Shown: positions 38,792 to 48,970 of the stretch, one piece after another
How the letters are laid out: each line of letters begins with the position of its first letter
How positions within the stretch are numbered: the first letter of the stretch is position 1
NCBI RefSeq assembly: GCF_000381825.1
Contig: NZ_KB907131.1
Span: 1 to 64,000 of the forward strand
DNA length: 64,000 nucleotides
Direction of reading: 5' to 3'
Origin: Thioalkalivibrio sp. ALJT
Lineage (GTDB): Bacteria; Pseudomonadota; Gammaproteobacteria; Ectothiorhodospirales; Ectothiorhodospiraceae
Translations under genes and position numbers: made by a program
The notes under the pieces: generated by a model
Databases searched by the model: none
What the model saw: only the letters and a program-made list of their open reading frames with translations
Told to the model about the DNA's origin: nothing

Positions 38792-38810
38792 GCCCTTGAG
38801 CGGGCTTTTT
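38792..38810 (+). terminator. Probable terminator after znuB
   Basis: GCCC (38792-38795), 6-nt loop, GGGC (38802-38805), TTTTT. Short stem; upstream, 38660-38790 shows an imperfect inverted repeat around GGAAGAA and TTCTTCC. Otherwise the 226-nt gap holds no gene. Confidence 0.45.
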
Positions 38811-38840
38811 GGTATCTGATCAAAGGGTTCTGGAGAGTGA

Positions 38841-39338
38841 TCAGCGGGGGCGGCGTTCGAGGCGTTCGAAGGTGAAGGGGCAGGCGTGGCGGTCGTCGGC
38901 CGTGTGGTGTTCGGACCAGACGACGTCCCAGTCCTCGGGGTTGATCGCGGGGAAGAAGGTATCTCCGGCGTGGCACTCGTGCACGCGGGTCAGGTGCAGC
39001 ACGTCGGCGTGTGGCAACGCCTCCGCGAACAGGCCGGCACCTCCGATCACGAAGGCCGGGCCCGTGTTGATGGTCGTCAGGGCCGCGTCCAGGTTGCGAT
39101 ATACCTCCACGCCGTCTGCCCGCCAGTCCGGCTGGCGGGTCAGCACGAGGTTGCGGCGCCCGGGCAGAGGGCGACCGATGGATTCAAACGTTCGCCGTCC
39201 CATGATCATCGGATGCCCGGCGGTGATGCGCTTGAAGTGCTGCAGGTCGGCGGGCAGGTGCCAGGGCAGGTCGTTGTCGCGACCAATCACGTGCTCGGGA
39301 TCGAGCGCGACCATCAGGTGGATCTCGGGCTGGGGCAT
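38841..39338 (-). CDS. folA: Dihydrofolate reductase
   Basis: 165 aa. Starts with HLMVALDPEHVIGRDNDLPWHLPADLQHFKRITAGHP, the classical active-site loop; GRRTFESIGRPLPGRRNLVLTR and FVIGGAGLFAEAL follow. Regenerates tetrahydrofolate after ThyA. Follows thyA by 17 nt. Confidence 0.97.
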   Translation of the reverse strand: MPQPEIHLMVALDPEHVIGRDNDLPWHLPADLQHFKRITAGHPMIMGRRTFESIGRPLPGRRNLVLTRQPDWRADGVEVYRNLDAALTTINTGPAFVIGGAGLFAEALPHADVLHLTRVHECHAGDTFFPAINPEDWDVVWSEHHTADDRHACPFTFERLERRPR

Positions 39339-39355
39339 GCGGGCTCCGGGCTGGA

Positions 39356-40174
39356 TCAGATCGCGATGGGGGCCTTGATCGGCGGGTGGGACTGGTAGTC
39401 GCGGACCTCGATATCGTCGAAGGTGAAGGCGAACAGGTCGGTCACGTCCGGGTTCAGGTGCAGGGTGGGCAGTGGCAGGGGCTCGCGCCCGAGGAGCTCT
39501 GCAACCTGTCCCTCGTGATTGCGGTAAAGATGGGCGTCGCCAAAGGTGTGCACGAAGTCGCCCGGCTTGAGGCCCGTCACCTGCGCCAGCATGTGGGTCA
39601 GCAGGGCGTAGCTGGCAATGTTGAACGGTACCCCGAGGAATACATCGGCGCTGCGTTGATAGAGCTGGCAGGACAGCCGCCCATCGGCCACGTAGAACTG
39701 GAACAGGGTGTGGCAGGGCGCCAGGGCCATGCGCCCGGCCGCGGCGTTGGCCTGCGGCGAGACGGACTCGTCCGGCAGGTCCGCCACGTTCCAGGCGCTG
39801 ATGACATGGCGTCGGGAATAGGGCCGGTTTTTCAGATTGTCGATCAGCTCGGCGAGCTGGTCATGCCCGGCCCAGTTGCGCCATTGCGCACCGTAGATCG
39901 GGCCCAGGTCACCGTCCTCGGTCGCCCATTCATCCCAGATGCGGACCTTGTGGTCGCGCAGGTAGCGGATATTGGTGTCGCCGGCGATGAACCACAGCAG
40001 CTCATGGATCACTGCGCGCAGGTGGGTGCGCTTGGTGGTGACCAGCGGAAAGCCCTCTGCCAGATCGAAGCGCATCTGGTAGCCGAACACCGAGCGGGTC
40101 CCGGTGCCGGTGCGGTCCGGACGATCGGTGCCGTGGTCGCGGATGTGCCGCACCAGATCGAGGTATTGCTGCAT
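39356..40174 (-). CDS. thyA: Thymidylate synthase
   Basis: 272 aa. Catalytic Cys154 in [35 protein letters not shown] and [10 protein letters not shown] are also present. Somewhat longer than the 264-residue E. coli enzyme because of a short insert ([15 protein letters not shown]). Makes dTMP with methylene-THF. Between lgt (1-nt gap) and folA. Confidence 0.98.
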   Translation of the reverse strand: MQQYLDLVRHIRDHGTDRPDRTGTGTRSVFGYQMRFDLAEGFPLVTTKRTHLRAVIHELLWFIAGDTNIRYLRDHKVRIWDEWATEDGDLGPIYGAQWRNWAGHDQLAELIDNLKNRPYSRRHVISAWNVADLPDESVSPQANAAAGRMALAPCHTLFQFYVADGRLSCQLYQRSADVFLGVPFNIASYALLTHMLAQVTGLKPGDFVHTFGDAHLYRNHEGQVAELLGREPLPLPTLHLNPDVTDLFAFTFDDIEVRDYQSHPPIKAPIAI

Positions 40175-40175
40175 C

Positions 40176-40991
40176 TCAGTTGCTCTCCGCGGCGGGACGG
40201 GCTGTGGGCAGCGGGTTGCGTCGCGACCAGATGAGCAGGGCCACGCCGAACAGGATCACCGGCAGGCTCAGGACCTGGCCCATGGTCAGCCAGTCGAAGG
40301 CGAGGTAGCCGATGTGTGCGTCGGGCACGCGGAAGAACTCGACCGCGAAGCGGAAGCTGCCGTACAGCGTCAGGAACAGCCCGGAGATCAGTCCGGTGCG
40401 GCGCGGCTGGCGCGAGACGATCCACAGCACCACGAACAGCACCAGCCCCTCGAGAAAGGCCTGGTACAGCTGCGATGGGTGGCGCGGGATGTAGTCCGCG
40501 GCCGGGAAGACCATGGCCCAGGGCAGGTCGGTGGGCTTGCCCCAGAGCTCGCCGTTGATCCAGTTGCCGATGCGGCCGGCCCCGAGGCCGATCGGGATCA
40601 GCGGGGCGACAAAATCGGTCAGGCGGAAGAACGGCAGGCCGATCTTGCGGGCATACAGCCAGCAGGTGACCAGCACCCCGGCGAGCCCGCCATGGAAGGC
40701 CATGCCGCCCTCCCAGACGCGGAACAGGCTGAGCGGATCGGCCAGCGTGGCATCCAGGTTGTAGAACAGGGCATAGCCGAGCCGGCCACCGACCACGACC
40801 CCGACCACACCCCAGAACAGGAGATCGCCAACCTGCCAGGGGTGCAACGGGTCCCAGTCGCGGGTGCGGGTTCGCCACACGCCCAGGGCCCAGAAGGCGA
40901 CGAAGCCGACCAGATACATCAGGCCGTACCAGTACAGGGTCAGCGGACCGATGGACAGGGCGACCGGGTCGATAAACGGGTGCGTGGGCAT
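40176..40991 (-). CDS. lgt: Prolipoprotein diacylglyceryl transferase
   Basis: 271 aa, seven helices. Signature [17 protein letters not shown] and MAFHGGL; transfers diacylglyceryl from phosphatidylglycerol to the lipobox Cys of lipoproteins at the inner membrane. The ATG at 40991 is chosen; a GTG ten codons earlier is possible. Heads the lgt-thyA-folA operon. Confidence 0.96.
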   Translation of the reverse strand: MPTHPFIDPVALSIGPLTLYWYGLMYLVGFVAFWALGVWRTRTRDWDPLHPWQVGDLLFWGVVGVVVGGRLGYALFYNLDATLADPLSLFRVWEGGMAFHGGLAGVLVTCWLYARKIGLPFFRLTDFVAPLIPIGLGAGRIGNWINGELWGKPTDLPWAMVFPAADYIPRHPSQLYQAFLEGLVLFVVLWIVSRQPRRTGLISGLFLTLYGSFRFAVEFFRVPDAHIGYLAFDWLTMGQVLSLPVILFGVALLIWSRRNPLPTARPAAESN

Positions 40992-41148
40992 GGGCGCTTG
41001 CGGAAGGAATACCGGCTGCACATGCTACCCGTACGGGACGATCCGTGCACCTTGTTGGCCCGCTCCGGACGCCGCGTCAGGGGAAATACCGAATAACGTA
41101 CGTACTCGCTTGCGTACGGTATTCCGTGTGTCCCCAAGGAGTCTTGCA

Positions 41149-43182
41149 ATGAATCGACTGGCCGGAGCGAGCAGCCCCTATTTGCTGCAGCACGCCGACA
41201 ATCCCGTGGACTGGTACCCCTGGGGTGAGGAGGCCCTGGAGCATGCCCGGGCCGAGGGCAAGCCGATCCTGCTGTCGATCGGCTACTCCGCTTGCCACTG
41301 GTGCCACGTGATGGCGCACGAGTCCTTCGAGGACCCGGACACCGCTGCCGTGATGAACGCGCGCTTCGTGAACATCAAGGTGGACCGCGAGGAACGCCCG
41401 GACCTCGACCGCATCTACCAGAACGCGCATATGCTGCTGTCACAGCGCCCCGGTGGCTGGCCGCTGACGGTCTTCCTCACGCCCGACCAGGTGCCGTTTT
41501 TTGCCGGGACCTACTTCCCGAGCACACCGCGTCACGGCCTGCCGTCGTTCGTGGACCTGATGAACCGGGTAGCGGATTTCCTGGCGGAACACCCGGACGA
41601 GATCCGGCGTCAGAACGACTCGCTGCAACAGGCGCTGGGGCGGATCTACCGCCCCGCCGGGGGCGCGGTCCCGGCGCTGAGCGTGATCGACAAGGGGCGC
41701 GCGGAACTGGCGTCGACCTTCGATGAGCAGTTCGGTGGCTTCGGGGATGCCCCCAAGTTTCCGCACCCCGCCTCGCTCGAATGGCTGGCTTGGCATGCGG
41801 CCCGGCACGATGATGCCGAGGCGGGCCGCATGCTTGCGCGAACCCTGGATGCCATGGCGGCCGGCGGGATCTTCGATCAGGCCGGGGGTGGCTTCTGCCG
41901 CTACTCGGTGGATGCCCGCTGGATGATCCCGCACTTCGAGAAGATGCTCTATGACAATGGCCCGCTGCTGGGGCTCTACGCCGAGCGCGCGGCCACCGGC
42001 GACGCCCGCGCGCGGCGGGTAGTGGAACAGACCGTCGCCTGGCTGGAGCGCGAGCTGCGCGACGCCTCCGGGGCCTTCTTTTCCAGCCTGGATGCGGACT
42101 CGGAAGGCGAGGAAGGGCGTTTCTACGTCTGGGACCCGGAGACCGTGGAATCCTTGTTGCCGGAGGAAGAATGGGCTGTCGCCAGCCGGGTCTGGGGGCT
42201 TAATGGCCCGGCCAATTTCGAGGGCCGCTGGCATCTGCACGAGGTGGCACCGCCGGCGACCGTTGCCGATGCGCTGGGCATCGACGAGGCAGAGGCGATC
42301 CAGCGCCTGGATCATGCCCGCGACCGCCTGCTGGCGGCGCGTGCGGACCGGGTGCGGCCGCACCGGGACGAAAAGATCCTCGGCGCGTGGAATGCCTTGA
42401 TGATCACCGGGCTGGCGCGGGCCGCGCGGGCCCTGGAGCGCCCGGAATGGCTGGCACTTGCCCGCGCGGCGATGGCGGCCGTGCGGGCGCGGTTGTGGCG
42501 CGACGGACGCCTGTATGCCAGCGTGCGTGAGGGGGCGACCGGTGCCATGCCGCGCGCCTATCTCGACGACCACGCCCTGTTGCTGGAGGCTACGCTGGCG
42601 TTGCTGGAGACCGAATGGGACAGCGACCTGATGACCTGGGCGGGCACGCTGGCCGAGACCCTGCTGGCGGACTTCGAGGATCGCGAGCACGGCGGGTTCT
42701 TCTTTACCGCGCGGGATCACGAGGCCCTGATCCAGCGGCCGAAGGTTTACGCCGACGATGCGATGGCCGCCGGCAACGGTGTGGCCGCCCAGGCCCTGCA
42801 GAAGCTCGGGTACCTGTTGTCCGAACCGCGTTATCTGGAGGCCGCCGAGCGCACGCTGGCGAATGCCGGCCCGATGATCGAGCAGGCCCCGGTCGGCCAC
42901 ATGAGCCTGTTGACGGCGCTGGACATCCACCATGGTCCGCCGCCCCTCGTTGTGCTGCGCGGGACGGCGGATGACCTGTCCGGGTGGCAGCGCCGCCTGC
43001 GGGGGCAGGCGGCGCCGGTCTGGAGCTTTGCGATCCCCGCCGATGCCCCCGGCCTGCCCGTTGCACTGGCGGAGAAGACCGCTCCGGAGACGGGGGTACG
43101 GGCCTATCTCTGCCGCGGCCTGCAATGCGCGGCGCCGGTGACCGATCCCGCTGCGCTGGACAGCGCCCTCGCAGCGGCTTGA
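41149..43182 (+). CDS. DUF255 thioredoxin-fold / YyaL (SSP411) family protein
   Basis: 677 aa. N-terminal thioredoxin-like DUF255 domain with C49-HW-C52 ([13 protein letters not shown]) and [13 protein letters not shown], then an (alpha/alpha)6 barrel like N-acylglucosamine epimerases ([34 protein letters not shown]). Family members have been linked to redox or dialdehyde metabolism but function is unsettled. Strong AAGGAGTC ribosome site. Divergent from lgt. Confidence 0.9.
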   Translation: MNRLAGASSPYLLQHADNPVDWYPWGEEALEHARAEGKPILLSIGYSACHWCHVMAHESFEDPDTAAVMNARFVNIKVDREERPDLDRIYQNAHMLLSQRPGGWPLTVFLTPDQVPFFAGTYFPSTPRHGLPSFVDLMNRVADFLAEHPDEIRRQNDSLQQALGRIYRPAGGAVPALSVIDKGRAELASTFDEQFGGFGDAPKFPHPASLEWLAWHAARHDDAEAGRMLARTLDAMAAGGIFDQAGGGFCRYSVDARWMIPHFEKMLYDNGPLLGLYAERAATGDARARRVVEQTVAWLERELRDASGAFFSSLDADSEGEEGRFYVWDPETVESLLPEEEWAVASRVWGLNGPANFEGRWHLHEVAPPATVADALGIDEAEAIQRLDHARDRLLAARADRVRPHRDEKILGAWNALMITGLARAARALERPEWLALARAAMAAVRARLWRDGRLYASVREGATGAMPRAYLDDHALLLEATLALLETEWDSDLMTWAGTLAETLLADFEDREHGGFFFTARDHEALIQRPKVYADDAMAAGNGVAAQALQKLGYLLSEPRYLEAAERTLANAGPMIEQAPVGHMSLLTALDIHHGPPPLVVLRGTADDLSGWQRRLRGQAAPVWSFAIPADAPGLPVALAEKTAPETGVRAYLCRGLQCAAPVTDPAALDSALAAA

Positions 43183-43458
43183 AACGCCCGCTCGTGCACC
43201 CGCGAGCGAAGCGACGGGTCATGCCGAAGTCTCCCGACAATGTGGTTGGCCATGGATGGATTGCTGCCCCCTGCGGCAATGGACCCGGGGTAAACCGTGA
43301 GGGGCCTGATGCACCGGGCCTGTCTGGTAGCCGGTTGGGCCTCCCGGGTCTTTGTCATCAGGATCGGTCGTCAATATCGTCGCGGCCCAGGATCCCGGCC
43401 CGGGCGAAACCCCGACAGGCGCCTGGAACGAGGCCTGTTGACTACTGGACGAACCGTA

Positions 43459-44733
43459 TCAGGGTTTCTGCGCGATCATGGCTACCACCTGGTCTCGGCC
43501 TTGCTCCTTGGCGCGGTATAGGGCCTGGTCGGCGGAATGGATCAGTTCCATGATGCCGGTCTGCTTCGGCCTGGGCCGGTGTTGAGCCGTGGCACCGATG
43601 CTGACGGTGAGCCGCCCGGCATCTGCGGTTGTGTGGGGCAAATCGAGACCGCTGATCGCTGTTCTGATTCGTTCGGCGACTGTGCGAGCGCCCTCCAGGT
43701 CGGTCGCCGGCAAAATGCAGGCGAACTCTTCACCACCGTAGCGTGCCACCAGATCGGTGGTACGTGGCACCGCACTCGATATTGCCTCCGCCACGGCTTT
43801 CAAGACGTCGTCGCCGGCCAGGTGACCGTAGTGATCGTTGTAGCGTTTGAAAAAATCGATGTCGAGCAGGAGCAGCCCGATAGAGCCGCCACTGCGAACG
43901 GTCTGGTTCCACACCCGCTCCAGAGTCCCGTCGAAGCGGCGGCGGTTAGCCACGCCCGTGAGGCCATCGATCGAGGAAAGGCGCTGCAGCTCTTCCTGGG
44001 CGCGCTTGCGTTCCGTGATGTCCCGAACCACAGCTTGCAGCAATTGCTGGCCATCCATGTTCATGGGGGTGAGCAACACTTCCGCCGTGAAGATCTCGCC
44101 GTCCATCCGGCGGTGTTGCCACTCGAACAGGTCGCTGCCCAGGTCGAGGGCGCGGCGTATATGTTGATCGGCCAGTGTGCGGGAGTCGGTCCCGCCAGGC
44201 TGGACGGGGGGCGACAGCTCGGCGGGATGTTTCGTGATGAATTCATCCCGACTGGCGCAGCCGAACATCGCAAGCGTTGCCGGGTTGCAGTCGAGAAAGC
44301 GGGATTTATCCAGCAACATGACCGCGTCGGAGGTGGCCTCGAAGAGCGTGCGATGCTTCGCTTCCGAACGCTTTAACTCCATTTCCGACTGCAGGCGGGC
44401 AAAGGCGCCGGCGATAATTTCGGCCACAAGTTTGAGCGTACGGAGCTGCGCATCGGTCCATTCCCGCTGGTGCGCCACCATGTCGTAACCGAGGAAGCCG
44501 TAGATCCGCCGATTGCTGATCAATGGCAGGCAGAGCAGCGACTGGATCTCCTGACGCTCGAGTTCCACCCGTTCCTTGCGGTTCTCGGGGAGGGCGGTGA
44601 TATCGGGCAGATGGACGGTCTCGCCCTGCAGGATCTGTTCCGTGACCCACGCGTGGTCGTCGACCTGTACTGACTGCAGCGTGTCGCGTTGGGGCGTGAC
44701 GCCCTTCTCACACCACTCGTGAGTGTTGCTCAT
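43459..44733 (-). CDS. Diguanylate cyclase, C-terminal half of a frameshifted gene (partial GAF-PAS-GGDEF)
   Basis: 424 aa. Begins in the middle of a GAF domain (MSNTHEWCEKGVTPQRD), followed by a PAS domain (about 125-245) and a GGDEF domain with DIDFFKRYNDHYGHLAGDD, I-site RTTD and active site GGEEF. Open sequence in this frame continues upstream of the ATG as RTGSFFGADRSYLFRFNHDRTT in-frame, which completes the GAF domain and is missing from the upstream gene. One base inserted at about 44800 would join both. The ATG overlaps the upstream stop (ATGA), so reinitiation could still make this half. Confidence 0.85.
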   Translation of the reverse strand: MSNTHEWCEKGVTPQRDTLQSVQVDDHAWVTEQILQGETVHLPDITALPENRKERVELERQEIQSLLCLPLISNRRIYGFLGYDMVAHQREWTDAQLRTLKLVAEIIAGAFARLQSEMELKRSEAKHRTLFEATSDAVMLLDKSRFLDCNPATLAMFGCASRDEFITKHPAELSPPVQPGGTDSRTLADQHIRRALDLGSDLFEWQHRRMDGEIFTAEVLLTPMNMDGQQLLQAVVRDITERKRAQEELQRLSSIDGLTGVANRRRFDGTLERVWNQTVRSGGSIGLLLLDIDFFKRYNDHYGHLAGDDVLKAVAEAISSAVPRTTDLVARYGGEEFACILPATDLEGARTVAERIRTAISGLDLPHTTADAGRLTVSIGATAQHRPRPKQTGIMELIHSADQALYRAKEQGRDQVVAMIAQKP

Positions 44734-46340
44734 GGTGGTCCGGTCATGGTTGAAACGAAAGAGGTAGCTTCGATCGGCCCCGAAGAACGAGCCGGTACGC
44801 CCAGCGCTCGATCGATGGCATTGTCTGTCTCCTCTCCGAACAGATTGACCATTTCGGCAGAGATCTCGGCGACCATCGACTGCAGCCGGGCCTGGTTCTG
44901 GCGGATTTTCTCTGTCCGGCGTCGGGCCAGGGCGCTCGCGATGATCTCGGCCACCACCTGTAGCAGACGGATCTCTGTCTCGTTCCAGAGCTGCGTGGTG
45001 TGGACCAGGTCCAGACCGTAGAAGCCAATTGCATGACCGTCGGTCGACAGGGGCAGCATCAACAGCGAACGGATCGACTGGGTACGGAACTCGGCCAGTT
45101 CATTGGCCGCCTTTGGTGGCAGCGTCTCCACGTCGGGGATGTGCAGGGGCTCCTGCCGACGAATGTAGTCGGTACACCAGGAGTACGTTTCCAGTGGCAC
45201 CTGGCGGATGCGATCGGATTGTGGTGCCACGCCCGGGGCGCACCACTCATGCGTGTTGTCCATGAACCGCTCGTCGTCCGAAAACCGGAAGATGTAGGTG
45301 CGGTCCGCTTCGAAGAAGTGTCCGATTCGTTCCAGCGCCCGGTGGATGGCGCCGTCCGCCTCTTCGATCGGGGTGTTGACAAAGTCGGTCGAGATGGTGG
45401 CCACCAGATCCTGGAAGGCGGTCTGCCGGCGGCTCTCGGTGATGTCATAAACGAAACCGTCGAGATAGGCCAGGTTGCCGTCGCGATCGAAAATGGGTTG
45501 GCCCTTTTCATGCACCCAGCGAACTTCGCCATCCCGATGAAAAATCCGGTACTCGATGTCCCAGCCTTTTCCCTGGGCCACGCTGGTGTGGATGCTCTCA
45601 CCCACGAAACCGGTATCCTCCGGATGGACCAGGCTGTCGAGGGTTCGTACCGCGTTCTTGATAAAGTCCCGGGCCGGATAGCCGGTCACGAGTTCCGCGC
45701 CTTCACTCACATAGAGCGCGGTCCAGTGTTCATCGAACTTGCAGTGGTAGGAAAGGCCGGGGATGTTTTCCGTCAGCGTCCGGAACTGATCGCGCGCTTC
45801 CTTTATTCCTTCCTCGGCCTGCTTGTGTTCGATCGCCAGGCTGGCGATCTCCGCGGCCACCAGGATCCTTTCGATGTCGGAGTCGTCCGGGCAACGCGGA
45901 TAGGCGTGGTAAATGGCAAAGGTGCCGATCACCGCTTTGCTAGAGGAGAATATCGGTTGTGCCCAGCATGCTCGGAGGCCAGCCTTTCGGGCCAGGTCCC
46001 GGAATGGTTCCCAGTTGGGATGGGTCTGGATGTCTTCCACCATGACCCGCTGCCCGCTATGGGCGGCTTCACCGCAGGAACCGACCCCGGGGCCGATCGC
46101 CAAACCGTGAACGGCCCGATTGTAGAACTCCGGCATGCTCGGCGCGGAGCCATGCAGCAGATGTTCGCCATCCCGGTCGAGGATGAGCACGGAACAAAAA
46201 GAGTCCGGGTTTTCCGCCTCGATCCACTCGACGATCAGATCCAGGATGCTTTGCAGGGGCTTGCCGGTGGCCAGGGCGGTCAGTACCCGGTTCCGGTGTT
46301 GTTCCCTGTTGAGCAAGAACTGACTGGAAAAGGTAGCCAT
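44730..46340 (-). CDS. GAF-PAS-GAF sensor, N-terminal half of the frameshifted diguanylate cyclase
   Basis: 536 aa. GAF domain (about 15-180, with SVLILDRDGEHLLHGSAPSM), PAS/PAC (about 190-310, FHRDGEVRWVHEKGQPIF), a second GAF (about 325-490, RALERIGHFFEADRTYIFRF ... DNTHEWCAPGV), and the beginning of a third GAF that ends abruptly in an unrelated tail after DNAIDRALG. The third GAF should read RALERTGSFFGADRSYLF; that sequence exists one frame over. ATG at 46340 chosen; a GTG at 46412 is possible. Alone it has no output domain. Confidence 0.85.
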   Translation of the reverse strand: MATFSSQFLLNREQHRNRVLTALATGKPLQSILDLIVEWIEAENPDSFCSVLILDRDGEHLLHGSAPSMPEFYNRAVHGLAIGPGVGSCGEAAHSGQRVMVEDIQTHPNWEPFRDLARKAGLRACWAQPIFSSSKAVIGTFAIYHAYPRCPDDSDIERILVAAEIASLAIEHKQAEEGIKEARDQFRTLTENIPGLSYHCKFDEHWTALYVSEGAELVTGYPARDFIKNAVRTLDSLVHPEDTGFVGESIHTSVAQGKGWDIEYRIFHRDGEVRWVHEKGQPIFDRDGNLAYLDGFVYDITESRRQTAFQDLVATISTDFVNTPIEEADGAIHRALERIGHFFEADRTYIFRFSDDERFMDNTHEWCAPGVAPQSDRIRQVPLETYSWCTDYIRRQEPLHIPDVETLPPKAANELAEFRTQSIRSLLMLPLSTDGHAIGFYGLDLVHTTQLWNETEIRLLQVVAEIIASALARRRTEKIRQNQARLQSMVAEISAEMVNLFGEETDNAIDRALGVPARSSGPIEATSFVSTMTGPP

Positions 46341-46377
46341 CGATTGGTCGATCTTTCGCAAGTCGGGCCGGTACCTG

Positions 46378-46430
46378 GAGCCTGTCGGGGAGGGGCGATC
46401 GCGCGCGAGCACGGGGCAATGGAGCGGCCC
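46378..46430 (-). repeat. Partial copy of the MITE-like element; otherwise empty gap 46341-46810
   Basis: GGAGCCTGTCGGG, GGGCGATCG, CGAGC and GGGGCA follow the same order as in the copy at 54984, but the second arm is missing. The remaining gap up to 46810 shows no convincing gene, only a weak frame at 46542-46814. Confidence 0.4.
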
Positions 46431-46810
46431 CGAATCCCCCCCGGGGGTTCAGGTCATCGAATCAGTAGCGTATCCGCATTCTGGCCATTCTGAAAAAAAG
46501 ATGCAGCCAGGGGGGCCATTGGGACCGTTGGGGCCGTTTCAATGGGTGCCATCCTGTTCCAGGTCGGGAACGAAGCCGCATTTGATGACGACGATCTGGA
46601 AGTGCATCGGCTCGTTCAGGGCGGAAGTGAACCGGTAGAGTCCCGCTTGTTGGCGAAGTGGACTGCGCCAGGCATCTCGACGCAAGCGGTTCCTCTTCGC
46701 TCCCGGGTCTCAGAAGGCGTATCCGCTTCGCCGCCGTGCCGGTTGCACCCGGTGAGAGAGATACGGTATCAACAGAATCGATTCACATCACTGCAAAAGG
46801 GAATGTTCGA

Positions 46811-47224
46811 ATGAGCGAGAAGAAGCTGATGGATTTCGTCGCCGAGGCGCGCAAGAACGTGAAGGAGATCGCCCCGGCGGATCTCGCCGAGAAGATGGAG
46901 GCGGGCGAGGACTGGCTGGTGGTCGACGTACGCGAACCCTACGAGTTCGAAAAGATGCACGCGCCGAATTCCATCCTCGTCCCGCGCGGCCTGCTGGAGG
47001 GCGCGGCCGACCCCAACACTCCGCACCGCATCGACGCGCTGGTGAACGCCCGCGAGAAGCCGGTGGCCGTGATGTGCGCGACCGGCGGTCGCGCTGCGAT
47101 GTCCGTGCAGCGGCTGCAGGAAATGGGCTTCACCAACGTGGTGAACATCGCCGGCGGCATCAAGGGCTGGGAAGGCGAGGATCTGCCGGTAGAATCCGGC
47201 GCCTACGCTGGCAAGCTGCCGTAG
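46811..47224 (+). CDS. Rhodanese-domain sulfurtransferase
   Basis: 137 aa, single rhodanese domain: VVDVREPYEFEKMHAPNSILVPRG and active-site Cys89 in CATGGRAA, then NIAGGIKGWEGEDLPVES. Transfers sulfane sulfur, for example from thiosulfate to cyanide or to a carrier. No signal peptide, so cytoplasmic. ATG with AAAAGGGA upstream. Sulfur-oxidising lifestyle would fit, but is not shown here. Confidence 0.92.
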   Translation: MSEKKLMDFVAEARKNVKEIAPADLAEKMEAGEDWLVVDVREPYEFEKMHAPNSILVPRGLLEGAADPNTPHRIDALVNAREKPVAVMCATGGRAAMSVQRLQEMGFTNVVNIAGGIKGWEGEDLPVESGAYAGKLP

Positions 47225-47381
47225 CGCGGCCTCGCGGGGCGGGGGCGGGTGCCTCCGCCCCCAACGCCACCCTCCGCGGGTGGGCGTCCGACGGCGGGTT
47301 CATCCCGCCGTCATCGTTTCTACACGGTATGGTCAAGCGCGCGGCGTAGTCTCCGGGGCAGTTCAACCGGAGGTCGTCACC

Positions 47382-48197
47382 ATGACCACACCGCCTCGCT
47401 CCCTTTCCGTGTCCTCCACGGATGCCGAAGCCGCCTATCGCGTCCACCTGGCCTCCAGCCCCGCAGATCTGGAAGCCGCACAGCGCCTGCGCCACGAGGT
47501 CTTCGTCGGCGAGATGGGGGCTGCGCTGCCGGACACAGGCTCGGGGCTGGACTGCGATCCACTGGACCCCTTCTGCCACCACCTGCTGGTGCGTGAGCGC
47601 GGCAGTGGCGACGTGGTCGCCTGCACCCGCATCCTGACGGAGGAAAGCGCCGCTGCGGCTGGCGGCTTCTACTCGCTGTCCGAATTCGAACTGGGCCCGC
47701 TGATGAATCTGCCCGGGCGAACCCTGGAGGTCGGGCGGACCTGCGTGCGCACGGGCCATCGGCAGGGTGCCGCGATCAACGCGTTGTGGACCGGCCTGGC
47801 GCAGTTCATGACTACGCATCGGTGCGATTATTTGATGGGCTGCGCGAGTCTGCCGCTTAGCGAACAAACGCCGGCCCAGCTGGCCTGGCTGCGGTTGTTC
47901 CACCGTGCCCCGTCGCGCCTGCGGGTGAGGCCGCGTCGACCGCTGCCCAATGCCCTGACGATCTTCCACGGAACCCCGAGCCGCAGCGGCCTGCCGCCCC
48001 TGCTCAAGGCCTATATGCGCCTGGGCGCGCGGATCTGCGGTGACGCCTGTCATGACCCCGACTTCAATGTCGCGGATGTCCTGGTCCTGCTGGATGTGCG
48101 TGCCATGCCGGATCGTTACCATCGGCACTTCCTGGGCGCTGCGGCGCCCGCAAGTGGAGGGTCGGAACATGGTCGGGAATCTGCGGGCGCTGGGTAG
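47382..48197 (+). CDS. olsB: Ornithine-acyl-ACP N-acyltransferase-like GNAT protein (OlsB-like)
   Basis: 271 aa. GNAT/hemolysin-type acyltransferase with LEAAQRLRHEVFVGEMG, CHHLLVRE, ARTCVR-like EVGRTCVRTGHRQGAAINALWTGLAQFM. In ornithine-lipid synthesis OlsB makes lyso-ornithine lipid from ornithine and 3-hydroxyacyl-ACP. Strong CGGAGG start. Its 3' end overlaps the next acyltransferase by 29 nt, the typical olsBA order. Function inferred from family and pairing. Confidence 0.8.
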   Translation: MTTPPRSLSVSSTDAEAAYRVHLASSPADLEAAQRLRHEVFVGEMGAALPDTGSGLDCDPLDPFCHHLLVRERGSGDVVACTRILTEESAAAAGGFYSLSEFELGPLMNLPGRTLEVGRTCVRTGHRQGAAINALWTGLAQFMTTHRCDYLMGCASLPLSEQTPAQLAWLRLFHRAPSRLRVRPRRPLPNALTIFHGTPSRSGLPPLLKAYMRLGARICGDACHDPDFNVADVLVLLDVRAMPDRYHRHFLGAAAPASGGSEHGRESAGAG

Positions 48198-48945
48198 GCT
48201 GATGCGCATACTGCTTCACATGCTGGCAGGGGTCTGGCTGACCTGGCGCATGACGCGCCGCGGCGATGACTTCGCGCAGCGCAGCCGCATCCGGCGGGCC
48301 TGGTACGACCGTGCATTGTGGATTGCCGGGGTTCGTTTCCGCGTCCATGGCTGCGTGCCCGAGCGTCCTTCGCTGGTGGTGGCCAACCATGTTTCCTGGC
48401 TGGACATCCCGCTGATCGGCGCCGCCGTCGATCCGTGTTTCCTGTCCAAGGCCGAGATCGCCCGCTGGCCGGTGATCGGATGGCTGGCCCGGCATCACGA
48501 CACCCGCTTCATCGAGCGCGGGGGCCATCAGGCTGCCGCCCTTGTGGAGGCCATGCGCGAGGGCCTGGAGGAAGGGCGCCACTTCGTGGTGTTTCCGGAG
48601 GGTACGACCAGCCGCGGTGAATACGTGCGCCGCTTCCATCCGCGTCTGTTTGCAGCAGTGGCCGGCAGCGAGCATCCGGTGCAGCCGGTGGCGCTGGCCT
48701 ACGAACGTCCGGCGCAGGGTCCGGTCCCGGTGTCCTATGCCGGCGGGGATCACCTGATCGCGAATGCCTGGCGGCTGCTGGCTCGGCGCGAGACCCGGGT
48801 GGAGCTGCACTTCCTGCCGGCGCTGGAGACCGCCCGCACCGATCGGCGGGCACTGGCCGATGGCGCCCGCGAGGCGATCGTCGCGGCCCTGGGCCTCCCG
48901 CTAGAGCCACCGCCCAGCGAGCGGCGAACGCCGCTCGCCTCGTAA
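48169..48945 (+). CDS. olsA: 1-acyl-glycerol-3-phosphate/lyso-ornithine-lipid acyltransferase (OlsA-like)
   Basis: 258 aa. PlsC family: N-terminal hydrophobic helix, NHVSWLDIPLIG (NHx4D box), RFIERGGHQAA, and VVFPEGTTSRGE. In an olsBA pair it adds the second acyl chain to lyso-ornithine lipid; alternatively a housekeeping PlsC. ATG at 48169 has GTGGAGGG upstream and lies inside the end of the upstream gene. Confidence 0.85.
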   Translation: MVGNLRALGRLMRILLHMLAGVWLTWRMTRRGDDFAQRSRIRRAWYDRALWIAGVRFRVHGCVPERPSLVVANHVSWLDIPLIGAAVDPCFLSKAEIARWPVIGWLARHHDTRFIERGGHQAAALVEAMREGLEEGRHFVVFPEGTTSRGEYVRRFHPRLFAAVAGSEHPVQPVALAYERPAQGPVPVSYAGGDHLIANAWRLLARRETRVELHFLPALETARTDRRALADGAREAIVAALGLPLEPPPSERRTPLAS

Positions 48946-48970
48946 GGAGCAACGGGGAGGGATCAGCACG

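Noticed and set aside
43183-43458. Gap between the DUF255 gene and the diguanylate cyclase as a possible small-RNA site
   Set aside because: No clear promoter-terminator pair or conserved RNA motif could be seen.
46542-46814. 90-codon plus-strand frame before the rhodanese gene
   Set aside because: Composition is random-like, no ribosome site, and it overlaps the true rhodanese start in another frame.
47225-47381. Pho box upstream of the OlsB-like gene (CCGTCAT near 47307)
   Set aside because: Only one half-site is reasonable; no second CTGTCA at 11-nt spacing.
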